Positions 1-6,379 of a stretch of 6,426 bases of DNA are shown piece after piece (the first letter of the stretch is position 1; each line of letters starts with the position of its first letter). The DNA lies in assembly GCA_003131985.1 (NCBI GenBank), contig PKWH01000230.1, positions 19,361 through 25,786 on the forward strand. The letters are read 5' to 3'. The position numbers and the translations under genes are program-made. Origin of the DNA: Acidobacteriota bacterium (lineage in GTDB: Bacteria > Acidobacteriota > Terriglobia > Acidiferrales > UBA7541). The notes beneath the pieces were generated by a model, which saw only the letters and a list, made by a program, of their open reading frames with translations, did not search any database and was not told the origin of the DNA.

Positions 1-1
1 A

Positions 2-550
2 GTTCGTAACGATGCCGCCGTGCTCTTTGTCGCGCGCGTCGGTCAGCCGTTGGGCCAATTGGTTGTAACGATCACCGGCATTCGTGCTAAGTGAAAGCGG
101 ATCCTTCTGTGTCAAATAAGCGGAGAGGCTCGAAGGCGTGATTGAGTTGAAGTCTTGTTTGCCAGCCGCGTTCGCCGTGCCAAAAGTCTTGTGCAGAACA
201 TCCAGGATCGTTTGCTTGCTGGCGTCCAGCGCTTCGTCGCCTTCGCCCTTCTTCTCGATGCCGATCACCACATCGTTCTGCGAATTGCCGTTTAGCACGT
301 TGTCGCTGATACTTTGAATGGAACTGTTGGCAAGGCCGGCAGCCTGCAGCCCCTTGCGAATCTGATCGACGGGAGCGGGTCCTGAGAACCGCACATAAAC
401 CAGCGTGCCGCCTCGAAAATCAATTCCGTAGCGCAAGCCGCCATTCCGCAGAATTGAAATCCAGCCGACGGCCAGAAGGGTTAGGGAAAGCGCGACGAAA
501 TATTTCGCCTTTCCCATCCAATCGACGTTCACGTTGCGAAAGAATTCCAT
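2..550 (-). CDS. secF: Protein translocase subunit SecF, N-terminal part (runs off the left window edge)
   Basis: SecF pairs with SecD in the inner membrane and uses the proton gradient to assist preprotein export through SecYEG. Reading the minus strand from the ATG at 550-548 gives 183 open codons with no stop before the edge, so the 3' end is missing. Residues 1-16 are a short cytoplasmic head and about 17-34 form the first membrane helix. The hallmark SecF motif GIDFRGGT follows at residues 42-49. The rest is hydrophilic periplasmic P1 domain. By residue 183 neither the conserved VGP motif nor the second helix has appeared; in E. coli SecF that motif comes near residue 133, so P1 is enlarged here. 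The gene starts 53 bases after the secD stop, with AGGA four bases before the ATG and AAGGCGG further upstream. Identity is secure from the motif and the position after secD; the membrane core and C-terminus cannot be assessed. Confidence 0.93.
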   Translation of the reverse strand, partial: MEFFRNVNVDWMGKAKYFVALSLTLLAVGWISILRNGGLRYGIDFRGGTLVYVRFSGPAPVDQIRKGLQAAGLANSSIQSISDNVLNGNSQNDVVIGIEKKGEGDEALDASKQTILDVLHKTFGTANAAGKQDFNSITPSSLSAYLTQKDPLSLSTNAGDRYNQLAQRLTDARDKEHGGIVTN

Positions 551-603
551 CGAGTCCTATCCGCCTTTATTTGACACCGCTACATCCCGGATTGTTCCCA
601 AAA

Positions 604-2232
604 CTAGATACTTAGCTCAGCTTGCCTACCCATGCGAGACAGGTTCCAATCGAAAATGGCCCGCGAGACATAAATCGAAGTAAACACGTTAGAGAGCAAC
701 CCAATCACCAACGTTATGGCAAATCCTCGCACCGGTGTACCGGCTCCGAACAAAAACAGGAAAACCGCTGAAACGATGGTAGTTACGTGCGTATCAATGA
801 TAGTCAGGAATGCCCGGTCAAACCCCACAGCCACCGCCGAGGCCGGAGCTTTTCCACTCCGCAACTCTTCCCTAATGCGCTCAAATACCAGAACGTTGGA
901 GTCCACGCCCATACCTATGGTCAAAATAACGCCGGCTATGCCCGGTAGCGTAAGCACCGCTCCCGCATAAGCCATAAACGCCAGCAGAATTAGGAGGTTC
1001 ATAGTGAGAGCCACCACTGCATTGACGCCACTTAGCCGGTAGTAGATTACAAGAAATATCATCACAACGATGATGCTTCCGATAGACGCCCGGACACCTT
1101 CGCGGATGGAATCAGCTCCCAAGGACGGGCCGACTGTTCGTTCCTCGAGGTACTTGATCGAAGCCGGCAAGGCTCCGGCCCGCAGCACGAGTGACAGATC
1201 TTGCGCCGATTCCTGGCTGAAATTTCCTTCAATAATTCCGGAATCCTCGATACGGCCGTTAATCACGGGGGCGGTATAGACCCTGTGATCCAGGACAATC
1301 GCCATTCGGTGGCCAATATTCGCTTCCGTGAAGGGACCGAAACGCGCGGCTGCCGCTGTGGAAAGTTGAAAACGAACTTCGTACTGGCCCGGGCTGTTTG
1401 AACTGGGAGCCGGAACTGCGCCGCGCAAGTCTTGACCCGTGATAATGGGCGCACGATCGAGGATGTAATAAACCGGCTGCGGCGACTGGCCCGCTTGAGT
1501 GCTCTCGGCTTTCCCTACGACGATTTCAGCGCCGGGAGGCAAAATCCCGCCATGACTCGCTTGAGCGGCGCTTTCCGAAGGAAATGTTTGTTCATCGGCG
1601 ACGCGCTTGAGTTCAAGCTGTCCGCCGGCTTGAATTACGGATTTGGCGCGAGTGGGATCGCCCTCCCCAGGGAGTTCAACGAGGATTTCGTTCTCGCCGC
1701 GACCTGTGAAAGCAATGGTTGGCTCCGTAAGGCCGAGTGCATTAATACGCCGAGTGATGGTCTCAAGTGCCTGGTCCATCGTGTCGCGGCGAATATCCGC
1801 AACAATCGAAGGCTTCATCGCGATCACGTAACCATTCTGTTCGCCTGCGGCTGGCGCCAAGGTCCAGTCCGTGAATTGATTGTTAATCAGGTCGCGAAAA
1901 GCGCCCGACGTGTTCGGATCCACATTGCGCACGAGTATGTGCGTGTCGTCCACGCGGCTGATCTCTCCCACGCTGATGTTTTTTTCGTGGAGTTGTTTCG
2001 TGATCTGATCGACAGCCTGGTCGCAGCGCTGCCCGATGGCTTCGTCAACCTGTACCTGAAGCACTAAATGGCTGCCGCCCTTCAAATCCAAGCCCAGCTT
2101 GATACGGTCCGCTAAGTTCTGCTTTACCTGGCCCCAAGAGGTGGGGAATGTCGGTACGCCTATAAGTCCATAAATGCAAAGGAGTATGACCGCAGCGATA
2201 AAAATAAATTTCCATCTGAGCTGGGAATTCAT
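604..2232 (-). CDS. secD: Protein translocase subunit SecD
   Basis: SecD is the larger half of the SecDF proton-driven export motor. The product is 542 residues, shorter than E. coli SecD (615). Helix 1 spans about 8-25, followed by the SecD motif LGLDLKGG at 46-53. A large periplasmic P1 region runs to about 365, then the conserved VGPSLG (367-372) and five further hydrophobic segments from about 384 to 525. The motif GMGVDSNVLVFERIREE (440-456) contains Asp444, which aligns with E. coli Asp519 and is expected to lie on the proton path. The usual DANVTT stretch reads DTHVTT here (480-485), a small variation. The ATG at 2232 fits the family N-terminus, with basic residues before helix 1. An AAGGAG sequence lies inside the end of yajC, about 14 bases upstream, and only 8 bases separate the yajC stop from this start, so translation is probably coupled. 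The reading frame is intact. Confidence 0.97.
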   Translation of the reverse strand: MNSQLRWKFIFIAAVILLCIYGLIGVPTFPTSWGQVKQNLADRIKLGLDLKGGSHLVLQVQVDEAIGQRCDQAVDQITKQLHEKNISVGEISRVDDTHILVRNVDPNTSGAFRDLINNQFTDWTLAPAAGEQNGYVIAMKPSIVADIRRDTMDQALETITRRINALGLTEPTIAFTGRGENEILVELPGEGDPTRAKSVIQAGGQLELKRVADEQTFPSESAAQASHGGILPPGAEIVVGKAESTQAGQSPQPVYYILDRAPIITGQDLRGAVPAPSSNSPGQYEVRFQLSTAAAARFGPFTEANIGHRMAIVLDHRVYTAPVINGRIEDSGIIEGNFSQESAQDLSLVLRAGALPASIKYLEERTVGPSLGADSIREGVRASIGSIIVVMIFLVIYYRLSGVNAVVALTMNLLILLAFMAYAGAVLTLPGIAGVILTIGMGVDSNVLVFERIREELRSGKAPASAVAVGFDRAFLTIIDTHVTTIVSAVFLFLFGAGTPVRGFAITLVIGLLSNVFTSIYVSRAIFDWNLSRMGRQAELSI

Positions 2233-2240
2233 GCGGCTTT

Positions 2241-2573
2241 CTAGCTCTCCTTCGGAGGTTCTGCTTGAGGCCCTGCAATCGCGCTGCGGGCTACTTTCAT
2301 CTTAACTTGCTCGGCGACGCGCAACTGCACCGCTTCATCTTCCAAGCCGACAATGGTTCCGTAGATTCCGCCATTGGTAATCACCTTGTCGCCGGTCTTC
2401 AGAGCCTTGAGCATTTCGGTAACTTTTTTCTGGCGTCGCTGCGCGGGCAGGATCATCAAAAAATAAAAAATGACCATAATCAGGATCAGCGGAAGAAAGA
2501 GCGCGATCCCGCTGGGAGCCGCCTGCATAAATACCGACGCTGGTAGATCAGAACTCGTTAGATTCAATGTCAC
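2241..2573 (-). CDS. yajC: Preprotein translocase accessory subunit YajC
   Basis: YajC is a small single-helix inner-membrane protein that associates with SecDF and SecYEG; its precise task is unsettled. The product is 110 residues, the usual size. A hydrophobic helix spans about 23-42, followed by a basic stretch (QRRQKK, 45-50) that would sit in the cytoplasm. The family signature GDKVITNGGIYGTI lies at 61-74 and the C-terminal tail is polar. The chosen start is GTG at 2573-2571, preceded by AAAGG about ten bases upstream. An internal ATG at codon 16 would still keep the whole helix but has no visible ribosome-binding site, so the start is less certain than the identity. The gene lies between tgt (116-base gap) and secD (8-base gap), the classical arrangement. 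Confidence 0.95.
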   Translation of the reverse strand: MTLNLTSSDLPASVFMQAAPSGIALFLPLILIMVIFYFLMILPAQRRQKKVTEMLKALKTGDKVITNGGIYGTIVGLEDEAVQLRVAEQVKMKVARSAIAGPQAEPPKES

Positions 2574-2689
2574 GATACTTACGCCTTTCCCGCTGAAGCG
2601 GGCACGCCGATCAGGAATGGCAGACTAAAAGCCGCGCTCCGAAGACTCTGCTCCGCCTTTTACGGCGCCCAACATCTGCTTAGGTTTGC
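2574..2689 (-). other. tgt-yajC intergenic gap with small hairpins
   Basis: This 116-base gap separates tgt from yajC. On the transcribed strand a perfect five-pair hairpin, CCCGC-TTCA-GCGGG (2602-2589), sits directly before the AAAGG of the yajC start and could affect access to it. Further upstream, TAAAAG (2662-2657) can pair with CTTTTA (2631-2626) across 25 bases that include a TTCG turn and two copies of GGAGC. No stem is followed by a clear run of T, so a terminator is not supported. A 16-codon open frame starts at 2675 but lacks a ribosome-binding site. Function is unknown; it may be only leader sequence or part of a dispersed element. Confidence 0.4.
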
Positions 2690-3805
2690 CTATGTGAGGC
2701 GGGCCTGAAGGTCAGAGCGGAATCTTTCGAGCTTCCCAAAACGAATAGCCTCGCGAATTCCACGCATTATGTCAAGGTAAAAGTAGATGTTGTGGTGGGT
2801 GTTTAAGATGGCTGCGAGAGTCTCATTCGCCAAATAAAGGTGTCTCAGATAGGCGCGGGAATAGCGAAGGCACGCGGCACAGCCGCACTTCTCGTCAATC
2901 GGCCGCGGGTCTTTTGCGTATTGCGCATTCTTGATCAGCAGGCGTCCTTGTGAAGTATAAAGGCAGCCGTGGCGGGCGCTGCGCGTGGGCAGCACACAAT
3001 CCATCAGGTCTATGCCCAGAGCGACGTAATCCGGAAGCTGCTGGGGCTGGCCTACGCCCATTAAGTAGCGCGGCCGGTCGGTGGGAAGGCGTGAAGCGGC
3101 TGCTCGCGTCATTTCGCAGGTTACGGTGTGCGATTCACCGACGGCGAGGCCTCCGATTGCATAGCCCGGGAAATTCAGTCCTACAAGTGCGTCGGCGTTT
3201 TCGCGTCTTAGCTCCGGATACGTCCCGCCTTGAACGATGCCAAAGAGCATTTGCCGCGCGAAATCACCGTACTTCGCGAAATAATCTCGCGAGCGTCGCG
3301 CCCAGTCGAGTGTACGGGCCGCAGCTTCCCTCGTGCGCCGTTCGGTGGATGGAGCTTCGATGCATTCATCGAGAACCATGATGATGTCTGCGCCCAGCGC
3401 GATCTCGATCTCAAGCGCCTTCTCAGGTGAAAGAAAATGCGTGGAACCGTCCAGGTGCGAGCGGAATGTGACGCCTTCGTCGTTTACTTTGCGCAATTCG
3501 CTGAGACTGAAAACTTGGTATCCACCAGAATCTGTAAGAATTGCTCTGGGCCAGGACATGAAACTGTGCAAGCCACCCATGTCGCGGATGAGTTCGTGGC
3601 CAGGCCGAAGGTACAAATGGTAGGTATTGGATAGAAGAATCTGAACGCCGAGCGATTCCAGGTCTGCCTGTGTCTGCGCCTTAACAGTCGCTGCCGTGCC
3701 CACAGGCATGAACGCCGGCGTGTCGATCACTCCGTGCGGCGTCGTCAACCGGCCCAGCCGCGCGCCTGTCGGGTCGGTTGCAACTACTTCAAACTGAAAT
3801 CCCAT
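2690..3805 (-). CDS. tgt: Queuine/preQ1 tRNA-guanine transglycosylase (Tgt)
   Basis: Tgt exchanges guanine-34 of GUN-anticodon tRNAs (Tyr, His, Asn, Asp) for preQ1, the step that commits these tRNAs to queuosine. It is cytoplasmic and zinc-dependent. The product is 371 residues, a normal bacterial length. The base-recognition loop ILTDSGGYQVFSL (89-101) carries Asp92, matching E. coli Asp89. Substrate-pocket motifs VQGG (191-194) and AIGGLAVGE (216-224) follow. Asp269 in MDCVLPTRSARHG is the expected catalytic nucleophile (E. coli Asp264). The zinc site is Cys307, Cys309 and Cys312 (CGCAAC) with His338 in LNTHHN. All key residues are present, so the enzyme should be active. The ATG at 3805 lies 13 bases after the stop of the Yip1-family gene and has no good ribosome-binding site, suggesting coupled translation. 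The frequent upstream partner queA is not adjacent here. Confidence 0.97.
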   Translation of the reverse strand: MGFQFEVVATDPTGARLGRLTTPHGVIDTPAFMPVGTAATVKAQTQADLESLGVQILLSNTYHLYLRPGHELIRDMGGLHSFMSWPRAILTDSGGYQVFSLSELRKVNDEGVTFRSHLDGSTHFLSPEKALEIEIALGADIIMVLDECIEAPSTERRTREAAARTLDWARRSRDYFAKYGDFARQMLFGIVQGGTYPELRRENADALVGLNFPGYAIGGLAVGESHTVTCEMTRAAASRLPTDRPRYLMGVGQPQQLPDYVALGIDLMDCVLPTRSARHGCLYTSQGRLLIKNAQYAKDPRPIDEKCGCAACLRYSRAYLRHLYLANETLAAILNTHHNIYFYLDIMRGIREAIRFGKLERFRSDLQARLT

Positions 3806-3818
3806 CCGAGCGAGTGTA

Positions 3819-4577
3819 TCAGGAGAACGCCGCCGAGATGCCGACCTTGCAGACTACGTAAATTGCCCAAACGACGATGATCGTCCCAAGCGCTTTCCCA
3901 AACGAAATCTTCTTCGGATTCGCGGCGCTGTAGCCGATCCCCATCAGAATCATGCTCCAGAAAGTGAAAAGGTCGAACGAACTCAGCAGGGACTCCTGCC
4001 ATTTAGGTGCATCGTCGGAAAGAAACGCGCCCGCATTGGTCGCCACAAGATGTTGTATATCAATGGTGGATGGATCTTTGAGAAATAGGACGAGGATTCC
4101 CAGCAGTCCCCCAATAAGCCCAGGCACCCATGAATGCGCCACGATGCCAAGGGATGTCTTAAAACCAACACCTCCTCCACTCATCAAGTTTAACGCGGCC
4201 ATCAGAACGGCAGCGATGATCACGGCGACAATGAAAAGGCCCAGTACCGCACCTATATAGCCAAATATCGACGCAGCCTTAGTCTGCTGGTCCAGCATCT
4301 TCTCACGCTGCTCGGGTGTCATCTGGTCCATCTGCTTTTGGAGTCGCGAGTTTTGTTGATCCTGCCGGATCATAAAACCGCGCCAGCCAACTCGCTGGCT
4401 GAAGATAAAAATAGTCACAATCGAAAGCAGGCTAAGCAGCACCAGCGGCAAAATCCATGTAGGCCGTTGCGCGATCGATTCAAATGTCGGCTTGGGGCTG
4501 AAAATCGCGCCGAAAATTCGGCCGAATGAACTCACAGACGGCGCGTCTTCAGGAGAGGGAGTCACTGGGCTAGCCAT
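3819..4577 (-). CDS. Yip1-family multi-pass membrane protein
   Basis: The product is 252 residues with about five hydrophobic segments, near 41-61, 104-130, 143-166, 200-219 and 228-248. The N-terminal stretch SFGRIFGAIFSPKPTFESIA (17-36) before the first helix is typical of bacterial Yip1-domain proteins, in which a cytoplasmic amphipathic segment precedes the helix bundle. A charged Gln/Lys-rich stretch (72-100, including MTPEQREKMLDQQ) separates helices 1 and 2 and may form a short coiled coil. No catalytic motif is visible. Eukaryotic Yip1 proteins act in membrane traffic; the bacterial relatives have no established role, so I assign none. The ATG at 4577 has a strong GGAGG with an eight-base spacer. 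The stop lies 13 bases before tgt, so it probably shares the tgt-yajC-secDF transcript. The family assignment rests on hydropathy and recognition of the N-terminus, without a profile search. Confidence 0.78.
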   Translation of the reverse strand: MASPVTPSPEDAPSVSSFGRIFGAIFSPKPTFESIAQRPTWILPLVLLSLLSIVTIFIFSQRVGWRGFMIRQDQQNSRLQKQMDQMTPEQREKMLDQQTKAASIFGYIGAVLGLFIVAVIIAAVLMAALNLMSGGGVGFKTSLGIVAHSWVPGLIGGLLGILVLFLKDPSTIDIQHLVATNAGAFLSDDAPKWQESLLSSFDLFTFWSMILMGIGYSAANPKKISFGKALGTIIVVWAIYVVCKVGISAAFS

Positions 4578-4582
4578 GTTCG

Positions 4583-4588
4583 TTTCCT
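4583..4588 (-). promoter_or_regulatory. Strong ribosome-binding site of the Yip1-family gene
   Basis: The transcribed strand reads GGAGGAAACGAAC immediately before the ATG at 4577. This is the best Shine-Dalgarno match in the window and fixes the start of the Yip1-family gene. It contrasts with the weak or absent sites of tgt and the ABC ATPase, consistent with this gene being the first cistron of its unit. Confidence 0.75.
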
Positions 4589-4648
4589 CCGAGGGTCAAA
4601 GGTTAGAAGCGCTTGGTTCCTGGTTCGAATACGCTTGAACGCAATAAT

Positions 4649-4677
4649 AAGTTACAGGCGCGCAGAGTGTATCGCAA
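4649..4677 (-). promoter_or_regulatory. Weak candidate promoter for the Yip1-tgt-yajC-secDF unit
   Basis: On the minus strand TTGCGA (4677-4672) and TAACTT (4654-4649) are separated by 17 bases, giving a sigma-70-like arrangement roughly 70 bases before the Yip1-family ATG. The -10 element matches the consensus at only three of six positions and the -35 at four of six. Position supports it more than sequence does; an upstream promoter reading through the methyltransferase and ATPase genes is equally possible. Confidence 0.22.
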
Positions 4678-4758
4678 TTCTTGCGCATTGAGGAGCGTTG
4701 TCGCTGTGAAAGGGCAGTCGGATTCTGTTCGCGAGGCGCGGAACAAAGGTTTGTTACG

Positions 4759-5559
4759 TCAAGCAGGAATCTGCGGCACTGCAGCGATTAGAGCTTTCGT
4801 GTAGGGATCTTTCGGAGCGCCCAGCACCTGAGCGGCTGCCCCGATTTCAACGATTCGTCCGCGCTGCATCACCGCGACTCGTGTGGCGAGTTGGGCGACA
4901 ACGGGAAGACTGTGAGAGATAAGAATCAACGTCAGGGAGAATTCGCGCTGGAGGCGAGCCAGCAATTCCAGAATTTGCGCTCCGACCGAAACATCCAGCG
5001 CCGAAACCGGCTCGTCTGCAATCACCAGCTCCGGTCTGAGAATCAAGGCTCGCGCGATTCCAATTCGTTGGCGCTGGCCCCCGGAGAATTCATGCGGATA
5101 ACGATTCATCGAATCCGGGCCCAGGCCGACTGCTTCCAGGATTTCGGCCACGCGGTCGCGGCGCTTCGCTCGCGACAGGCCCGCCTCATGGACGGCCAGA
5201 GGCTCGCCGATAATCGCCCCCACGCGCATCCGAGGGTTCAGCGACGCGACCGGATCCTGAAACACCATTTGCATTCGGCGGCGCAGCGCTCGGAGATCCG
5301 CTCCTCGCGCGTCGAGCCAATTCTGGCCGCGAAAACGAATCTCACCCGAGTCCGGCTCGATCAGCCGCAATAGCATTCGCGCCAGCGTCGTTTTGCCGCA
5401 ACCTGATTCGCCGACAATCCCTAGTGTTTCCCCGCGCTCTAGCTCGAAGCTCACATCGTCCACGGCGACGGTCTGGCGTTCGGATTTCGTGAATGCGCCT
5501 GTCGAGACGGAATAAGACTTCCTGAGATTACGAGCCTCGAGAATCGTTTCGGCTTGCAT
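4759..5559 (-). CDS. ABC transporter ATP-binding protein, OppF/DppF (peptide/nickel) type
   Basis: This is a cytoplasmic ATPase of the type that powers oligopeptide, dipeptide or nickel importers. From the ATG at 5559 the product is 266 residues. Seen in order are Walker A GESGCGKT (50-57), Q-loop Gln101 in VFQDPVASLNP, signature FSGGQRQ (158-164), Walker B VIADEP with Asp182 and Glu183, D-loop SALD, and H-loop His216 in ISHSL. The C-terminal DPYTKALIAAVP resembles the start of the oligopeptide-transporter extension, but the protein ends right after it, so the tail is short. An earlier in-frame ATG at 5622 would add 21 polar residues overlapping the methyltransferase gene; I reject it because homology-like sequence begins at MQAETILEARNL. 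The start lies one base after the methyltransferase TAG, so translation is probably coupled. Partner ATPase, permeases and binding protein are not in the window, so the substrate cannot be named. Confidence 0.92.
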   Translation of the reverse strand: MQAETILEARNLRKSYSVSTGAFTKSERQTVAVDDVSFELERGETLGIVGESGCGKTTLARMLLRLIEPDSGEIRFRGQNWLDARGADLRALRRRMQMVFQDPVASLNPRMRVGAIIGEPLAVHEAGLSRAKRRDRVAEILEAVGLGPDSMNRYPHEFSGGQRQRIGIARALILRPELVIADEPVSALDVSVGAQILELLARLQREFSLTLILISHSLPVVAQLATRVAVMQRGRIVEIGAAAQVLGAPKDPYTKALIAAVPQIPA

Positions 5560-5560
5560 T

Positions 5561-6379
5561 CTAAATTTTCTCGGCGGCGACGTAGATTCCCGTGTTGACC
5601 ATGTAGATCTCGGGCTCTTCACTGTGCTTTACCACGTCGGCAGGTTCGAAGCTCGGATGAAAATCAGCGCCGTCATCCGCCATCGAGGATTGCATCAACC
5701 GGCGGGCTTCTATGTACGCAGGATCCGTCCGCTTCCATCCAGCGACGTGCATCCAGTGATCGAACGTCCGTGGATGCCCGTGTACTTCGGTCGCAACGAT
5801 ACGTAGCCCTGCAGCGGCAAAAATCCGATCGAAGTCGCTTCGCGCAAGCGAGCGAGAGTGTGAGTTGTCGCGTATGTACTCGATTCGATGGTTCAACTCG
5901 CGAATCTTAGGGTCTTCCGGGACCACAATGTCCAGCACACCCACGTGGCCCCCGGTTTTCACTACGCGCGCCATTTCCCGCAGCACTTTCGCCGGATCCG
6001 AAATGTGATGCAGGCTGTAACTGGTGACGGCGATGTCGAGCGAGCCATCCCCAAACGGCAGAGCTTGCGCATCGCCGAGGGCGCATACAAGGTTTGCAAG
6101 TCCATCCTTTATTGCATTGCTGCGTGCCAGAGCGAGAATCGCGGGAGTAAGGTCGAGCGCGCAGATCCATCGCACGTGTCGCGCAAAGCGCAACGCAAGC
6201 GTTCCCGGGCCGCAGGCCAGATCGACCGCGCGGTCGCTCGGACCCGCTGACACCATGCGCGCAAGCCGCTCCGCTTCCGTAACACGATGCGCAACGGCGT
6301 AGTCGCCGAAAACTTCTGCTGTGCGCGTGAATCGTTCGCGTACGAGCGCTTTCAGTTCGTTGTCGTTGGCTGCGCACAT
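5561..6379 (-). CDS. Class I SAM-dependent methyltransferase (Methyltransf_11 / UbiE-like)
   Basis: The product is a soluble 272-residue enzyme predicted to transfer a methyl group from S-adenosylmethionine. Motif I is VDLACGPGTLALRF (about 52-65), where the glycine-rich loop binds SAM. The acidic residue after strand 2 is Asp76 in ALDLTP, expected to contact the SAM ribose. GDAQALPF (102-109) is the adenine-binding region, and the Methyltransf_11 block SLHHISDPAKVLREMARVVKTGG follows at about 122-144. The C-terminal 110 residues are hydrophilic and give no clue to the substrate. UbiE-like enzymes methylate quinones or other small molecules, but so do many paralogues, so no specific reaction is assigned. 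I chose the ATG at 6379, with GAGGTG 12 bases upstream; a GTG five codons earlier is possible but lacks a ribosome-binding site. The stop TAG lies one base before the ABC ATPase start. What precedes the gene lies outside the window. Confidence 0.88.
   Translation of the reverse strand: MCAANDNELKALVRERFTRTAEVFGDYAVAHRVTEAERLARMVSAGPSDRAVDLACGPGTLALRFARHVRWICALDLTPAILALARSNAIKDGLANLVCALGDAQALPFGDGSLDIAVTSYSLHHISDPAKVLREMARVVKTGGHVGVLDIVVPEDPKIRELNHRIEYIRDNSHSRSLARSDFDRIFAAAGLRIVATEVHGHPRTFDHWMHVAGWKRTDPAYIEARRLMQSSMADDGADFHPSFEPADVVKHSEEPEIYMVNTGIYVAAEKI

Larger units (their letters stand above)
4578..4758 (-). other. Intergenic region between the ABC ATPase and Yip1-family genes
   Basis: This 181-base gap is the longest in the window and the likeliest place for a promoter of the downstream Yip1-tgt-yajC-secDF unit. 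It holds several short inverted repeats: AACAAA-GG-TTTGTT (4742-4755), which starts four bases past the ATPase stop codon; CGCAA-TTC-TTGCG (4673-4685); GTTCGAA and TTGAAC around a five-base centre (4623-4640); and the palindrome AAGCGCTT (4607-4614). None is followed by a T run, so no classical terminator for the ATPase gene is seen. I recognise no known operator or riboswitch. A 63-codon plus-strand frame from 4613 overlaps the ATPase end and is not convincing. Confidence 0.5.

Noticed and set aside
1432..2067. A 211-codon open frame on the plus strand
   Set aside because: It lies wholly antisense within secD, a well-supported gene, and its translation shows no recognisable domain. Such frames are common opposite GC-rich coding sequence.
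2625..2675. A 16-codon minus-strand frame before yajC as a possible leader peptide
   Set aside because: There is no ribosome-binding site, no run of regulatory codons and no terminator/antiterminator pair after it.
2950..3381. A 143-codon plus-strand open frame
   Set aside because: It is antisense to the central and catalytic part of tgt; the Arg/Pro/Ser-rich composition indicates a frame shadow.
4742..4755. AACAAA-GG-TTTGTT as a terminator after the ABC ATPase gene
   Set aside because: The stem is AT-rich with a two-base centre too tight for an RNA loop, and no T run follows; it is better described as an inverted repeat of unknown role.
4613..4804. A 63-codon plus-strand frame across the 181-base gap
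   Set aside because: It needs a TTG start without a ribosome-binding site, runs into the 3' end of the ATPase gene on the other strand and resembles no known protein.
5888..6377. Overlapping open frames of 120 and 156 codons on both strands
   Set aside because: They are alternative frames of the methyltransferase gene, with Arg/Ala-rich low-quality translations and no motif.
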